Shown here in pieces: positions 1 through 8,779 of a stretch of 64,000 bases of DNA. The first letter of the stretch is position 1, and every line of letters starts with the position of its first letter. The stretch comes from JAOUEA01 sp963762075 (GTDB taxonomy: Bacteria > Actinomycetota > UBA4738 > HRBIN12). The notes below the pieces were generated by a model. It was not told the origin of the DNA. It did no database searches and saw nothing but the letters and a program-made list of their open reading frames with translations. The position numbers and the translations under genes are program-made. The stretch is taken from contig CAVXJC010000001.1 of NCBI GenBank assembly GCA_963762075.1, positions 124,001-188,000 of the forward strand, read 5' to 3'.

Positions 1-1
1 T

Positions 2-241
2 TCCCCTGGCTTGGCGCGGCTCCGATGGGGCGTCATCGTGCGCGACGAACGTGCGTGTGACCTGCTCGGCGACGGGCGTCCGACCTACCGTCTCCTGCAG
101 GAGATGAGAGCGCCGGATCAGGCCGTCGCAGCGGAAGACCCGGCGGCGTCGTGGTCATGGCTTCGGATCACGCTGGCCACCCTGGCCCCTGCAGCTTTCG
201 TTCTCTATCTGCTGGGACGGCGAACCCGCAACGCTCGCTAG
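2..241 (+). CDS. C-terminal fragment of a membrane protein (cut by left edge)
   Basis: The frame is open to the left edge and ends with TAG at 239-241, so this is the tail of a gene that starts outside the window. About 79 residues are visible: a hydrophilic stretch, then one hydrophobic segment (LATLAPAAFVLYLLG), then a basic end (RRTRNAR) typical of a cytoplasmic tail after a last membrane helix. No domain can be named from this much. An internal TTG at 11 could be read as a start but has no ribosome binding site, so a truncated longer gene is the better reading. Confidence 0.5.
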   Translation, partial: SPGLARLRWGVIVRDERACDLLGDGRPTYRLLQEMRAPDQAVAAEDPAASWSWLRITLATLAPAAFVLYLLGRRTRNAR

Positions 242-321
242 TCGGTGTCTGCTTACCGGCATCCGAGTTGCGTCAGCGGTCCCACGAGAGCGCGTGGCAG
301 GCGGAGGCGGATCCGGACGGA

Positions 322-1818
322 TCAGACCGATGCCGGCTGATCCGTGCTCATCGGTTCACGCTCGGTGGCGGCTGGCTCGAAGGGCGCTGACGGCTCGACC
401 CAATGGGCGTCGGGGAGCCCCTCGGCGACCTGATCGCGCCACCACTGCTGACCCGTCTCTGGCAGCGTGTAGATGGGGTCGAAGTACACGTACTCGCGGC
501 TGAGCGCCTCGGGGTCGTCGAACTCGATCCCCGTACGGTAGTTCTTCGTCCAGCTCGAGATGCCCTTATCGCGGTCATAGCTCTTCAGCATGTGCACCCA
601 ACGCTTCCCCACGAACGGCACGTCGCAGATCACCCGGGGGGTTGCGAACCCGGGCATGAATCCGAGGAGTTGGTATTGCAAATCCTGCGCCTCGCCGACC
701 GAGGTGCGCCAGTGCTCGGCATTGGGGATCATGTCGCACATGTAGAAGTAGTACGGCATGATCTTCGCGTGATCGAGGAGCATGAAGCAGAGCTCCAGCA
801 GGTCGCCGGGTGAGGTGTTCACGCCCCGTAGGAGCACACCCTGGTTGCGCACGTCGCGGAAGCCGGAGTCCAGCACCATGCGGGCCGCGTCACCCACGAG
901 TGGAGTCACCTGTTGCGCACAGTTCACATGTGTGTGCAGTGCGATGTCGACGCCGCGCTCCACGGCGCGTGAGCCCATACGTGCGAATGCGGCCTTCACG
1001 TCGTCCTGTAGGAAGTGCTGGGGGATCCCCATGAGGCCCTTGGTCGCGAGCCTGATGTCTCGGATGTTCTCGATATCGAGCAGCTTCATGACGAAGTCTT
1101 CGAGACGCTTGGCCGGAACGTTCGCCATGTCGCCGCCCGAGACCACCACATCGCGTACTTGTGGCGTGCGGCGAAGGTAGTCGAGCATCAGATCCCAGCG
1201 TTCGTTCTGCTTGATCTCGAACTTGTACTTCAGCACCTGCAGCGTGTCGTTGCCGACGAGGTCCATTCGCGTGCAATGCCCGCAGTACTGTGGACACGTC
1301 GGGATCAGCTCCGCAAGCACTTTCGTGGGGTAGCGGTGGGTGAGCCCCTCGACGGCCCACATGTCGGCCTCGTGCAACGAATCGCGCGATGCCATTGGGT
1401 GCGAGGCCCATTCCGTCTCGCGGTCGCTCATCGCGGGCGCCATGTATCGGCGCACACGGTCGTTGCGGAGGTCATCGACCTCCATCGTGTTGATCATCTG
1501 GGGCGGGATGAGCATCGACATCGTCGCCCGCTCTTCCTGGTCGCGGCTGATGTCGTCGAGCAGGTCGTCCGTCAGATGATCGCCGAGAGCAAGCTTGAAC
1601 TCCTTGAGGTTCTTGACGGAGTGAGCACGTTGCCACTGCGCCGAATGCCACTGTTCCTTCGTGATCTCGCGGTATGCAGGAAGACGAGTCCAGTCGGGCT
1701 CCGCGTACTCGCGTTGCACGGGATAGTGGAACGGTTGGTTCTCGGCTGCCTGCGCGTGGGGTTCCCGATGGGCCGGACGCATCTCGGATCGGCCTGCCAG
1801 GTCGTTCTCGGTGCTCAT
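322..1818 (-). CDS. KamA-family radical SAM aminomutase (lysine 2,3-aminomutase-like)
   Basis: 498 aa. Radical SAM enzyme expected to use a [4Fe-4S] cluster, S-adenosylmethionine and PLP to move an amino group between neighbouring carbons; lysine to beta-lysine is the classic reaction of the family. The cluster motif CPQYCGHC gives Cys175, Cys179 and Cys182 (CX3CX2C), followed by TRMDLVGND as in KamA proteins. Lys405 in DVPFVGKRW is a plausible PLP lysine. The ATG is preceded by a strong AGGAGGT. The usual beta-lysine acetyltransferase partner is not adjacent, so the substrate is not proven; glutamate or another amino acid is possible. The gene stands alone, reading towards the left edge. Confidence 0.85.
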   Translation of the reverse strand: MSTENDLAGRSEMRPAHREPHAQAAENQPFHYPVQREYAEPDWTRLPAYREITKEQWHSAQWQRAHSVKNLKEFKLALGDHLTDDLLDDISRDQEERATMSMLIPPQMINTMEVDDLRNDRVRRYMAPAMSDRETEWASHPMASRDSLHEADMWAVEGLTHRYPTKVLAELIPTCPQYCGHCTRMDLVGNDTLQVLKYKFEIKQNERWDLMLDYLRRTPQVRDVVVSGGDMANVPAKRLEDFVMKLLDIENIRDIRLATKGLMGIPQHFLQDDVKAAFARMGSRAVERGVDIALHTHVNCAQQVTPLVGDAARMVLDSGFRDVRNQGVLLRGVNTSPGDLLELCFMLLDHAKIMPYYFYMCDMIPNAEHWRTSVGEAQDLQYQLLGFMPGFATPRVICDVPFVGKRWVHMLKSYDRDKGISSWTKNYRTGIEFDDPEALSREYVYFDPIYTLPETGQQWWRDQVAEGLPDAHWVEPSAPFEPAATEREPMSTDQPASV

Positions 1819-2001
1819 CGCGGGCCACCTCCTGCGCGTCCGATGCCGGGGTCTCGTCGGGGGGTCTTCGTGCGATCAGGGCAACGAGAGGACCGGCATT
1901 CCTCCGTCAATACCGCATCATAGCCGAACAAAGTCCGGTACAACACCGCAGGAACCGAATGTCATTCGCCCGGTGCGGGCTTCTCTACCCTTGTCGCTTG
2001 G

Positions 2002-2277
2002 TCAGCGTCGCCGGCCTCCGCCGCGATTGTCGTCGCGGCGGGGACGCCGATCCACGTGGACCTCGGGTGCCTGCTTGGGCAAGCGGGCCTTCATCGGCGC
2101 ATGACCCGTTCGTTCGAAGGTCACCATCACATGATCGGTGCGCCGCTGCCGATCGAGCTCGCGCCATCCATTGGCCAGCAAGTGCTTCTGCCGATCAGCG
2201 GCGGTCTTGCGAAGCTTGTCGGTGCCCGGAACCTTCACGTAGAGGCGCTCGTGAAGGATCTCTCTGTAGTCGGCCAT
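2002..2277 (-). CDS. Small basic protein of unknown function
   Basis: About 91 aa from ATG 2277 (MADYREILHERLYVKVPG...). A GTG at 2307 in frame would add ten residues and has GGAGG directly against it with no spacer, so the start is uncertain. The protein is rich in Arg and Lys, with a central region (LANGWRELDRQRRTDHVMVTFERTG) that looks folded and an Arg-rich tail ending in GGGRRR, suggesting a nucleic-acid contact. No family is recognised. It fills the gap between the aminomutase and the first GGDEF-EAL gene; if it is not real, 1819-2337 is non-coding. Confidence 0.5.
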   Translation of the reverse strand: MADYREILHERLYVKVPGTDKLRKTAADRQKHLLANGWRELDRQRRTDHVMVTFERTGHAPMKARLPKQAPEVHVDRRPRRDDNRGGGRRR

Positions 2278-2337
2278 CGCCGGCACAGGGTAACAGGCGT
2301 CAAGCACCCTCCGACCCGCGTCGATAGGTCATGAGAC

Positions 2338-4638
2338 ATGCAAGGTCCCACGGCTCGGACTGAAGCCGTCCTGGGCGCTGTTGCGCTCTCGTCGGAGCGG
2401 TTGCTTCGAGGGGAAGGCGACATCGAGGGAAGGCTACGAGAGGTGCTCACGCACCTCGGCGCCGCCGCGGGCGCCGATCGCGCATACCTCTTCCAGAACG
2501 TGCGGGATCCGCAAGGACGCCTGTGGATGAACCTGCGAGCCGAGTGGGATGCTCCGGGCATCCGTCAGATCTTCGACGATCCGGACAATCACCTGCATCC
2601 CTACGCCCCGGCATTCACTCGGCTCATCAATCTGTTCTGGCGCGGTGAAGTACTCGCTGAGCTCGTGCGCGCAGCACCGGAAGCCGAGCGCACGGTGCGG
2701 GAATCGGAAGGCGTTCGATCGGTCCTCGCCGTGCCCGTATTCATGCATGACGAGTGGTGGGGATATATAGGATTCGACGACTGCACCGACGAACGGGTCT
2801 GGACCGACATCGAGATCGACGCTCTCAGAGCAGTCGCCGGCCACCTCGGAGTGCTCTTCGACCGGCAGCTCGACGAGCGCATGCAGGCGCTCGACGGCGA
2901 CAAGTATCGGTCGATGGTCGAATATGGCCCGGCGGTCAGCTACATCGATGCTCCCGACGAGTGCGCCTCCACGATCTTCATCAGTCCCCAGATCGAAGAG
3001 TTGACGGGGTATGCGCCCGACGAATGGGTCGGGAATGCGGACCTCTGGCCCACCCTGCTGCACCCCGACGACCGAGCTCGCGCCCTCGCCGAGAACGAGC
3101 GCCACAACGAGACAGGCGAGCTGTTCCGCATGGAGTACCGCATGGTCCACCGTGACGGTCACATCGTCTGGGTGCATGACGAGGCGACGATGATGCGCGA
3201 CGAGGGAGGTTCGGCGCGCTTCTCGCACGGCGTGATGATGGACATCTCCGAACGCAAGCGGGGCGAGGAGAACGTTGCCTTCCTTGCCTACCATGACGAG
3301 CTGACCGGGCTCCCGAGCCGGTCGATGTTCGACGAGCTGCTCGAGCTTTCCATCTCCCGCGCTCGCCGGCACGACGGCGCGGTCGCTGTGATCGCAGTCG
3401 ACATCGATGACTTCCGACTGGTGAACGACTCACTCGGGCATGCGAACGGCGACGAGATCTTGAGGGTCGTCGCCGACCGCTTGCGTGCAGCGTCGCGCGA
3501 AACTGATCTCGTCGCTCGCCGCGGGGGGGATCAGTTCCTGATGTTGATCGCCGACCTCCAGCTCGATGCCGGAAATGAGATGGACACCGCGGTCGTTCGG
3601 GCAGAGGCCGCGGCCCAACGTGTGACGGACACGATGCTCGCGCCCATCTCCGTCGACGGCATCGAGCTCTACGTCTCTGTGAGCATGGGCATCAGCATGT
3701 TCCCCCAGGACGCTGAGAACGCCAACGATCTGCAGCGCAATGCGGAGGCCGCGATGCACGAGTCGAAGAAGAGCGGGCTCGGGTATTCCGTGTCGTCCCG
3801 AGGAGCGTTCGATTCGAGTGCCAAGCTGCAGTTCGTCACACGACTGCGCAAGGCGGTCGACAGCCAACGCTGGACGCTGCACTACCAGCCCGTCATGGAG
3901 CTCTCGTCCGGACGAATGATCGGCGTCGAGGCGCTGATCCGCTGGATCGAGCCAGATGGCACGATGGTGCCCCCGAGCGACTTCATCCCCCTTGCCGAGG
4001 AACTCGGACTCATCGAGGTGATCGGCGACTGGGTCGTGCGCGAGCTCGTGTTCCAGACGCAGGCCTGGAGGGAGCTCGACATCGACCTCGAGGTCAGCTT
4101 CAACCTGTCACCTCGGCAGTTCTGGCAGCCCGATCTCGCCGAGCGCATCCTCCAACGGATCGGCGATGGCGGCATAGATCCCTCACACGTGGTCGTGGAG
4201 ATAACCGAGACCTCGGCGATGATGGATCCCGACCGAGCGCAGGAGATCCTTTGGGACCTGCATCGAGGCGGCCTGCGGATCGCGATCGACGACTTCGGTA
4301 CGGGATACTCGTCGTTGTCGAGGCTCCGTGAGATGCCGGTCGATGTGCTGAAGATCGACCGGTCGTTCGTAAGCAACGTGGAGTCCGACGAGCAGTCGGC
4401 CAGCATCGTCGGGGCGTTCCTCGACCTCGCCCGCGGGCTCGGCATGACGACCCTGGCAGAGGGGATCGAGACTCCGGGGGAGCTCGGCTTCCTTCGCGAG
4501 CGTGGGTGCATGTTGGGGCAGGGATTCCTCTTCTCGAAGCCCGTACCTCCCGAAGAGATCATCGCCATGGTGTACGGCGGCGTGCCGGGAGCGGCGATCG
4601 ACGCGGACCGGGCCTTGAAGCTGTCCCGACAGCACTAG
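2338..4638 (+). CDS. GAF-PAS-GGDEF-EAL cyclic-di-GMP protein, degenerate cyclase site
   Basis: 766 aa, no signal peptide or membrane helix, so a cytoplasmic sensor. Order: GAF domain (about 20-180, with WWGYIGFDD), PAS domain (about 190-305, ending DISERKRGEEN), GGDEF domain (about 315-480), EAL domain (about 505-755). The cyclase signature is GGDQF (396-400) in place of GGDEF, so synthesis of c-di-GMP is probably lost. The inhibitory-site motif RETD (387-390) is kept. The EAL motif (531-533) and DDFGTGYSSL (651 on) are intact, so phosphodiesterase activity is likely, perhaps with GTP-tuned control by the GGDEF domain. It is a paralogue of the gene at 8780-11011. No clear ribosome binding site precedes the ATG. 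Confidence 0.88.
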   Translation: MQGPTARTEAVLGAVALSSERLLRGEGDIEGRLREVLTHLGAAAGADRAYLFQNVRDPQGRLWMNLRAEWDAPGIRQIFDDPDNHLHPYAPAFTRLINLFWRGEVLAELVRAAPEAERTVRESEGVRSVLAVPVFMHDEWWGYIGFDDCTDERVWTDIEIDALRAVAGHLGVLFDRQLDERMQALDGDKYRSMVEYGPAVSYIDAPDECASTIFISPQIEELTGYAPDEWVGNADLWPTLLHPDDRARALAENERHNETGELFRMEYRMVHRDGHIVWVHDEATMMRDEGGSARFSHGVMMDISERKRGEENVAFLAYHDELTGLPSRSMFDELLELSISRARRHDGAVAVIAVDIDDFRLVNDSLGHANGDEILRVVADRLRAASRETDLVARRGGDQFLMLIADLQLDAGNEMDTAVVRAEAAAQRVTDTMLAPISVDGIELYVSVSMGISMFPQDAENANDLQRNAEAAMHESKKSGLGYSVSSRGAFDSSAKLQFVTRLRKAVDSQRWTLHYQPVMELSSGRMIGVEALIRWIEPDGTMVPPSDFIPLAEELGLIEVIGDWVVRELVFQTQAWRELDIDLEVSFNLSPRQFWQPDLAERILQRIGDGGIDPSHVVVEITETSAMMDPDRAQEILWDLHRGGLRIAIDDFGTGYSSLSRLREMPVDVLKIDRSFVSNVESDEQSASIVGAFLDLARGLGMTTLAEGIETPGELGFLRERGCMLGQGFLFSKPVPPEEIIAMVYGGVPGAAIDADRALKLSRQH

Positions 4639-6473
4639 GACATCTCGTCGCGCACGCGCGCCACGATCGACGTCGCGTCGATGCCGGCCCACGCCCGCAT
4701 CTCGCTCGCGGTGCCCGACCCCGGCATGTCACGCACACCGAGCTTCACCACTCGACCCGAGAGTGGACCGGTCTCGGCGAGGGCATCGAGCACCGCGTCT
4801 CCGAGGCCGCCTTCGACACGGTGGTCTTCGACGACCAGCATGAGTGCGGCACGCTCGAGCGCGTCCCGCAACGCCGCAGCGTCGATAGGCTTCACGCAAT
4901 ATGCGTCGATCACGCCGACCGAGATGCCGTCGGCGGCGAGTGTGTCGGCCGCTGTGAGGCATTCCTGAACGGTGATGCCGGCGCCCACCAGGGTCGCGAC
5001 ATCGTCTGTGCCATTGCGGAGCGTCTTGGAGCCTCCGATCGGGAAATCCTCGCCGGCTCGGTACAGCGCCGGGGTCGCCTCTCGCGTGGTTCGCACGTAG
5101 GAGATGCCGGGCAGGTCGCACATCGCGGTCACGAGCTTCACGGTCGCGGTGCCGTCGGCGGGGTAGAGCACGGTCGACGAGTGCAAGGCCCGAAATATGG
5201 CGAGATCCTCGAGGGCCATCTGCGAGGGGCCGTCCTCGCCGATCGACACCCCGGCGTGCGACCCACACAAGCGGAGGTCGGCGCGACTGATCGCCGCCAT
5301 GCGCACCTGGTCGTAGGCGCGGGTCCAGAACGCGCCGAACGTCGCCGCGAACGCCGTCTTGCCGAGGGCCTGCAATCCCGTCTGCGCTCCAACGACAGCC
5401 TGCTCCGCGATGTACATCTCGAGGAATCGCTCGGGCGCGACCACCTCGACATCATCGGTGTGCGTGGAGTTGCCGACCTCGCCGTCGAGCACGACCAGGT
5501 CGGGGCGGTGTCCGGCGAGCCACGCGAGGGTCTCGCCGAACGCCTTCCGCGTCGCGACCGGCTCCGTGTAGTTGGGCGCAGGCTCGGCGTGCAGTTCACC
5601 GAGCACCAGGGGCTTGAACTCCGGCGGTGAGGGCGGGGTGACGGTGAGAGAGCGGATGCCGCCGAGCTCCTCGATGGCCTGGGCTGCCTGCTCCGTTGAC
5701 ATCGCCTTGCCATGCCAGCCCTCGCGGTTCGCCGCAACCGAGACGCCGTGACCCTTCTCGGTGCGGGCCACGATGAACACGGGACCGTCGAGCTCGATCG
5801 CCTGGGTGTAGGCCGCGTCGATCGCCGCCACGTCGTGGCCGTCGACCTCGATCGCGTGCCACGCGTACGCCTCGGCGCGCGCAGAGAACAGGCCACTGTT
5901 CCACTCGTGCATCGTTGGCCCCCGCTGTCCGAGCCGATTCATGTCGAGGATCGCGATCAGGTCGTCGAGGCCGTGGAACGCCGCAGCCTCCATCGCCTCC
6001 CACACCGAACCTTCGGCAGCTTCGGAATCGCCGATCAGCACGAAAACCCTGCCGCCGCTGCCGTCGAGACGCATCGCGAGCGCCATGCCCATGCCCACCG
6101 CCAACCCCTGACCCAGCGAGCCGGTTGCCACGTCGATCCACGGCAGCTCGGGCACCGGCGCGGGATGGCCCTGGATCGGCGAGCCGAACCGTCTCAGGCT
6201 CATCAGCTGCTCGTCGGAGATGGCGCCGATCGCTTTCAAGGTCGCGTACAGCGCCGGTGCGGCGTGGCCCTTCGACATGATGAAGCGGTCGTTCGCGAGG
6301 GACTTCGGATCGCCCACATCGGTGCGCAGATGGCTCGAGTACAGGACAGAGAGCAGATGGGCGCATGACAACGAAGAGGTCGGGTGCCCCGATCCTGCCG
6401 CAGTCGTGCAGCGGATGCTGTCGACGCCGATCTGTGCGGCCAGGTCATTCCAGAGCTGTATGCGGTCGTCCAT
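4635..6473 (-). CDS. tkt: Transketolase (short single-chain form)
   Basis: 612 aa from the ATG at 6473, which has GGGGAG at a good distance; an in-frame upstream start would add a non-conserved tail. Thiamine-diphosphate enzyme moving two-carbon ketol units in the pentose phosphate pathway. N-terminal ThDP domain with SGHPTSSLSCAHLL, SKGHAAPALY and the cofactor motif GDSEAAEG (148-155), then a pyrimidine-binding domain (YIAEQAVVGAQTGL, GEDGPSQMALEDLAIFRA) and a C-terminal domain (DAYCVKPID). The length fits the short family found in animals and some actinomycetes, not the roughly 660-aa E. coli type. Its stop shares the palindrome CTAG with the stop of the convergent GGDEF-EAL gene. It diverges from the phosphoribulokinase gene, hinting at shared sugar-phosphate metabolism. 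Confidence 0.93.
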   Translation of the reverse strand: MDDRIQLWNDLAAQIGVDSIRCTTAAGSGHPTSSLSCAHLLSVLYSSHLRTDVGDPKSLANDRFIMSKGHAAPALYATLKAIGAISDEQLMSLRRFGSPIQGHPAPVPELPWIDVATGSLGQGLAVGMGMALAMRLDGSGGRVFVLIGDSEAAEGSVWEAMEAAAFHGLDDLIAILDMNRLGQRGPTMHEWNSGLFSARAEAYAWHAIEVDGHDVAAIDAAYTQAIELDGPVFIVARTEKGHGVSVAANREGWHGKAMSTEQAAQAIEELGGIRSLTVTPPSPPEFKPLVLGELHAEPAPNYTEPVATRKAFGETLAWLAGHRPDLVVLDGEVGNSTHTDDVEVVAPERFLEMYIAEQAVVGAQTGLQALGKTAFAATFGAFWTRAYDQVRMAAISRADLRLCGSHAGVSIGEDGPSQMALEDLAIFRALHSSTVLYPADGTATVKLVTAMCDLPGISYVRTTREATPALYRAGEDFPIGGSKTLRNGTDDVATLVGAGITVQECLTAADTLAADGISVGVIDAYCVKPIDAAALRDALERAALMLVVEDHRVEGGLGDAVLDALAETGPLSGRVVKLGVRDMPGSGTASEMRAWAGIDATSIVARVRDEMS

Positions 6474-6541
6474 GGTCTCCCCTCGCATGCCGTGAGACAG
6501 GTGACCGCAGCCTACCCGGCTGCGGTAGCGTGAAACGACCA

Positions 6542-7522
6542 ATGGAAGTACCGCGTGACGGGCGTGCGATCGGCCTGCGCGCTGCCGATGACGGCGGCGT
6601 ACGCTCGGTCATCCTCGGGCTCGCGGGAGACAGCGCCTCGGGCAAGAGCACTTTGTCCCGAGGCATGGAGTACGTGCTCGGCGTCGACCGTGTCGGCCGC
6701 ATGTGTGCCGATGACTACCACCGGTTCGACCGTGCGGAGCGGGCTCGCCTGAGGATCACACCGCTCGCGCCCGACGCGAACCACATGGACCTCATGGCCG
6801 AGCATCTTCGTGCGCTTTCGGCGGGCCGGGCGGTGACCAAGCCGACCTACAGCCACGTCACGGGAACCTTCGGTCTCCCCGAATCGGTGGAGCCGGCCGA
6901 GATCGTGATCGTCGAGGGATTGCTGCCGTTGGCGGATCGACGTGCTCGCGATGCGATCGATCTCGCCGTCTTCCTTCAGCCTGATGAGATGTTGCGTCGC
7001 CGCTGGAAGCTGGAGCGCGACGTCTTCGAACGTGGCTACTCGGCCCAGCAGGTCGTCGACGAGATCCACCACAGAGAGTCCGATTCGGCCACCTACGTCC
7101 GTCCACAACGGGGATTCGCCGATATCGTCGTGTCGTTCCGGCGAAGGGCGGGGGCCTCCGACGACGAGCATCTCTCGGCGCGCCTGGTCGTGCGCCCCAC
7201 CCTCCCATATCAGGAGCTCCGGGAGCTGGTCGGTTCGCTGCGTGGTGACGGGGACGCGCCCATCCGCTGGTCATCTCGAACCGACGGTCGCGGACCGATG
7301 AGCGTGCTCGACATCGACGGCGACTGTCCGCCCGGCCTCGGGGCCGAGATCGAAGATGTGCTGTGGTCTGCGTTGCACCCTGACGATCGACTCCAACGGG
7401 AGCGGATCGGCATGGTCCGCACAGCGGGGCAGGGTGAGAGACGAAGCGAATCGCTCGCCCTGACCCAGCTCCTCATCGTGGTGCACCTCATCGGGTCGCT
7501 CGACGGCGCTTTCGACCTGTGA
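6542..7522 (+). CDS. Phosphoribulokinase-family kinase
   Basis: 326 aa. P-loop kinase with Walker A GDSASGKST (29-37) and the run DDYHRFDRAERARLRITPL...DANHMDLM, which resembles phosphoribulokinase more than plain uridine kinase. Predicted to phosphorylate ribulose 5-phosphate, though a uridine-kinase-like or other sugar-phosphate substrate cannot be excluded. The ATG chosen starts 34 residues before the P-loop and has no clear ribosome binding site. The gene diverges from transketolase by 68 bases, and its stop overlaps the GTG of the downstream helicase by 4 bases, suggesting co-transcription. No RuBisCO gene is visible in the window. Confidence 0.75.
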   Translation: MEVPRDGRAIGLRAADDGGVRSVILGLAGDSASGKSTLSRGMEYVLGVDRVGRMCADDYHRFDRAERARLRITPLAPDANHMDLMAEHLRALSAGRAVTKPTYSHVTGTFGLPESVEPAEIVIVEGLLPLADRRARDAIDLAVFLQPDEMLRRRWKLERDVFERGYSAQQVVDEIHHRESDSATYVRPQRGFADIVVSFRRRAGASDDEHLSARLVVRPTLPYQELRELVGSLRGDGDAPIRWSSRTDGRGPMSVLDIDGDCPPGLGAEIEDVLWSALHPDDRLQRERIGMVRTAGQGERRSESLALTQLLIVVHLIGSLDGAFDL

Positions 7523-8769
7523 CGGAACGGTTACCCTTGCCTTCGATGACGTCGCTGCCATCGCTGCCATCGCTGCCTTCGTTCCGTGACCTCGGCGTTT
7601 CCGATGCCGTCATCGAGACGCTCGCCGCTCGTGGCATCGGCCTGCCGTTCCCTATCCAGGTCATGGTGATCGAGGATGCCACCGACGGTCGTGACACCCT
7701 CGCGAGATCGAAGACCGGGTCGGGCAAGACGCTGGGGTTCGCCATCCCGATCGTCGATCAGCTCGATCCCCAGGATCAGCATCGTCCGGCTGCGCTGGTG
7801 CTGGTGCCCACTCGCGAGCTCGCGACCCAGGTGCGGGGCGAGTTCGCCGACATCGCGAAGGCACGAGGGTTGACAGTCAAGGCGGTGTATGGCGGCACGA
7901 GCGTGAGCGAGCAGTCCAAGGGCGTCGGCGACGTGCACATCCTGATCGCCACTCCGGGCAGGCTCGACGACCTCGCGCAGCGGAAGATGGTCCGGCTCGA
8001 CGGTGTGCGCATCTTCGTGCTCGATGAAGCCGACCGCATGCTCGACATGGGGTTCCAGCCGCAAGTCGATCGCATCGTGCGCCGGCTGCCGAAAGACCGC
8101 CAGACGATGTTCTTCTCCGCCACGCTCGACGGCGCCGTGGGCAGGATCGCCGACGTGTACACCCGCAATCCCGTGCGCCACGAGGTCGAGTTCGAAGGCA
8201 AGACGGTCGAGGAGGCGGATCATCGCTTCGTGCCGACGGGCTCACACGAGAAGCTGACCAAGCTGATCGAGCTCGCCAGGGCCGAAGAGCCCGACGGTCT
8301 CACCCTGGTGTTCGTGAACACGAAGCGGGCCGTCGACTCCCTCGCTCGTCAGCTCCGCGCCGAAGGCGTGTCCACGGTGGCGATGCACGGCGATATGACG
8401 CAGCAGGCTCGTGAGAAGGCGTTGCATCGGTTCGAGGAGAAGCACGTCGGGGTGCTGATCGCGACCGACGTGGCCGCCAGGGGGCTCGACCTCGACGACA
8501 TCACGCTGGTGGTGAACTACGACCCGCCGCAGGATGACAAGGGTTATGTGCATCGCGTCGGTCGAACGGCGAGGGCGGGGCGTACGGGCACAAGCGTGAC
8601 CTTCGTGACCCCTCAGCAGCTCGGAGACGTGAGCCGCATGGCCGCGCGGCTCGATCTCCATGACGAGTTCGAGCAGGAAGGCATGAAGGTCGCGCCGCCC
8701 CGTACGGTCTTCAGCGGAAGCGCACGCGGGCGCCGCTCTGGCCTTCGCGGGCCGAAGCGCCGCCGATGA
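7519..8769 (+). CDS. DEAD-box ATP-dependent RNA helicase
   Basis: 416 aa. RNA unwinding helicase of the RhlE/DbpA type. Visible motifs in order: Q-motif region (GIGLPFPIQ), motif I ARSKTGSGKT, motif Ia PTRELATQ, motif II VLDEADRMLDMGF, motif III SAT, motif V TDVAARGLD, motif VI HRVGRTARAGRTG, then a short basic tail GRRSGLRGPKRRR likely to touch RNA. The GTG start overlaps the stop of the kinase gene (GTGA); an ATG at 7546 is an alternative. Near the N-terminus three 9-base direct repeats encode SLPSLPSLPSF, a low-complexity stretch before the first conserved motif. Confidence 0.92.
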   Translation: MTERLPLPSMTSLPSLPSLPSFRDLGVSDAVIETLAARGIGLPFPIQVMVIEDATDGRDTLARSKTGSGKTLGFAIPIVDQLDPQDQHRPAALVLVPTRELATQVRGEFADIAKARGLTVKAVYGGTSVSEQSKGVGDVHILIATPGRLDDLAQRKMVRLDGVRIFVLDEADRMLDMGFQPQVDRIVRRLPKDRQTMFFSATLDGAVGRIADVYTRNPVRHEVEFEGKTVEEADHRFVPTGSHEKLTKLIELARAEEPDGLTLVFVNTKRAVDSLARQLRAEGVSTVAMHGDMTQQAREKALHRFEEKHVGVLIATDVAARGLDLDDITLVVNYDPPQDDKGYVHRVGRTARAGRTGTSVTFVTPQQLGDVSRMAARLDLHDEFEQEGMKVAPPRTVFSGSARGRRSGLRGPKRRR

Positions 8770-8779
8770 TCGTCCGCAC

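Noticed and set aside
6365..6541. An N-terminal extension of the phosphoribulokinase-like protein from ATG 6365
   Set aside because: It would overlap the start of transketolase, and the added residues are not conserved in kinases of this family.
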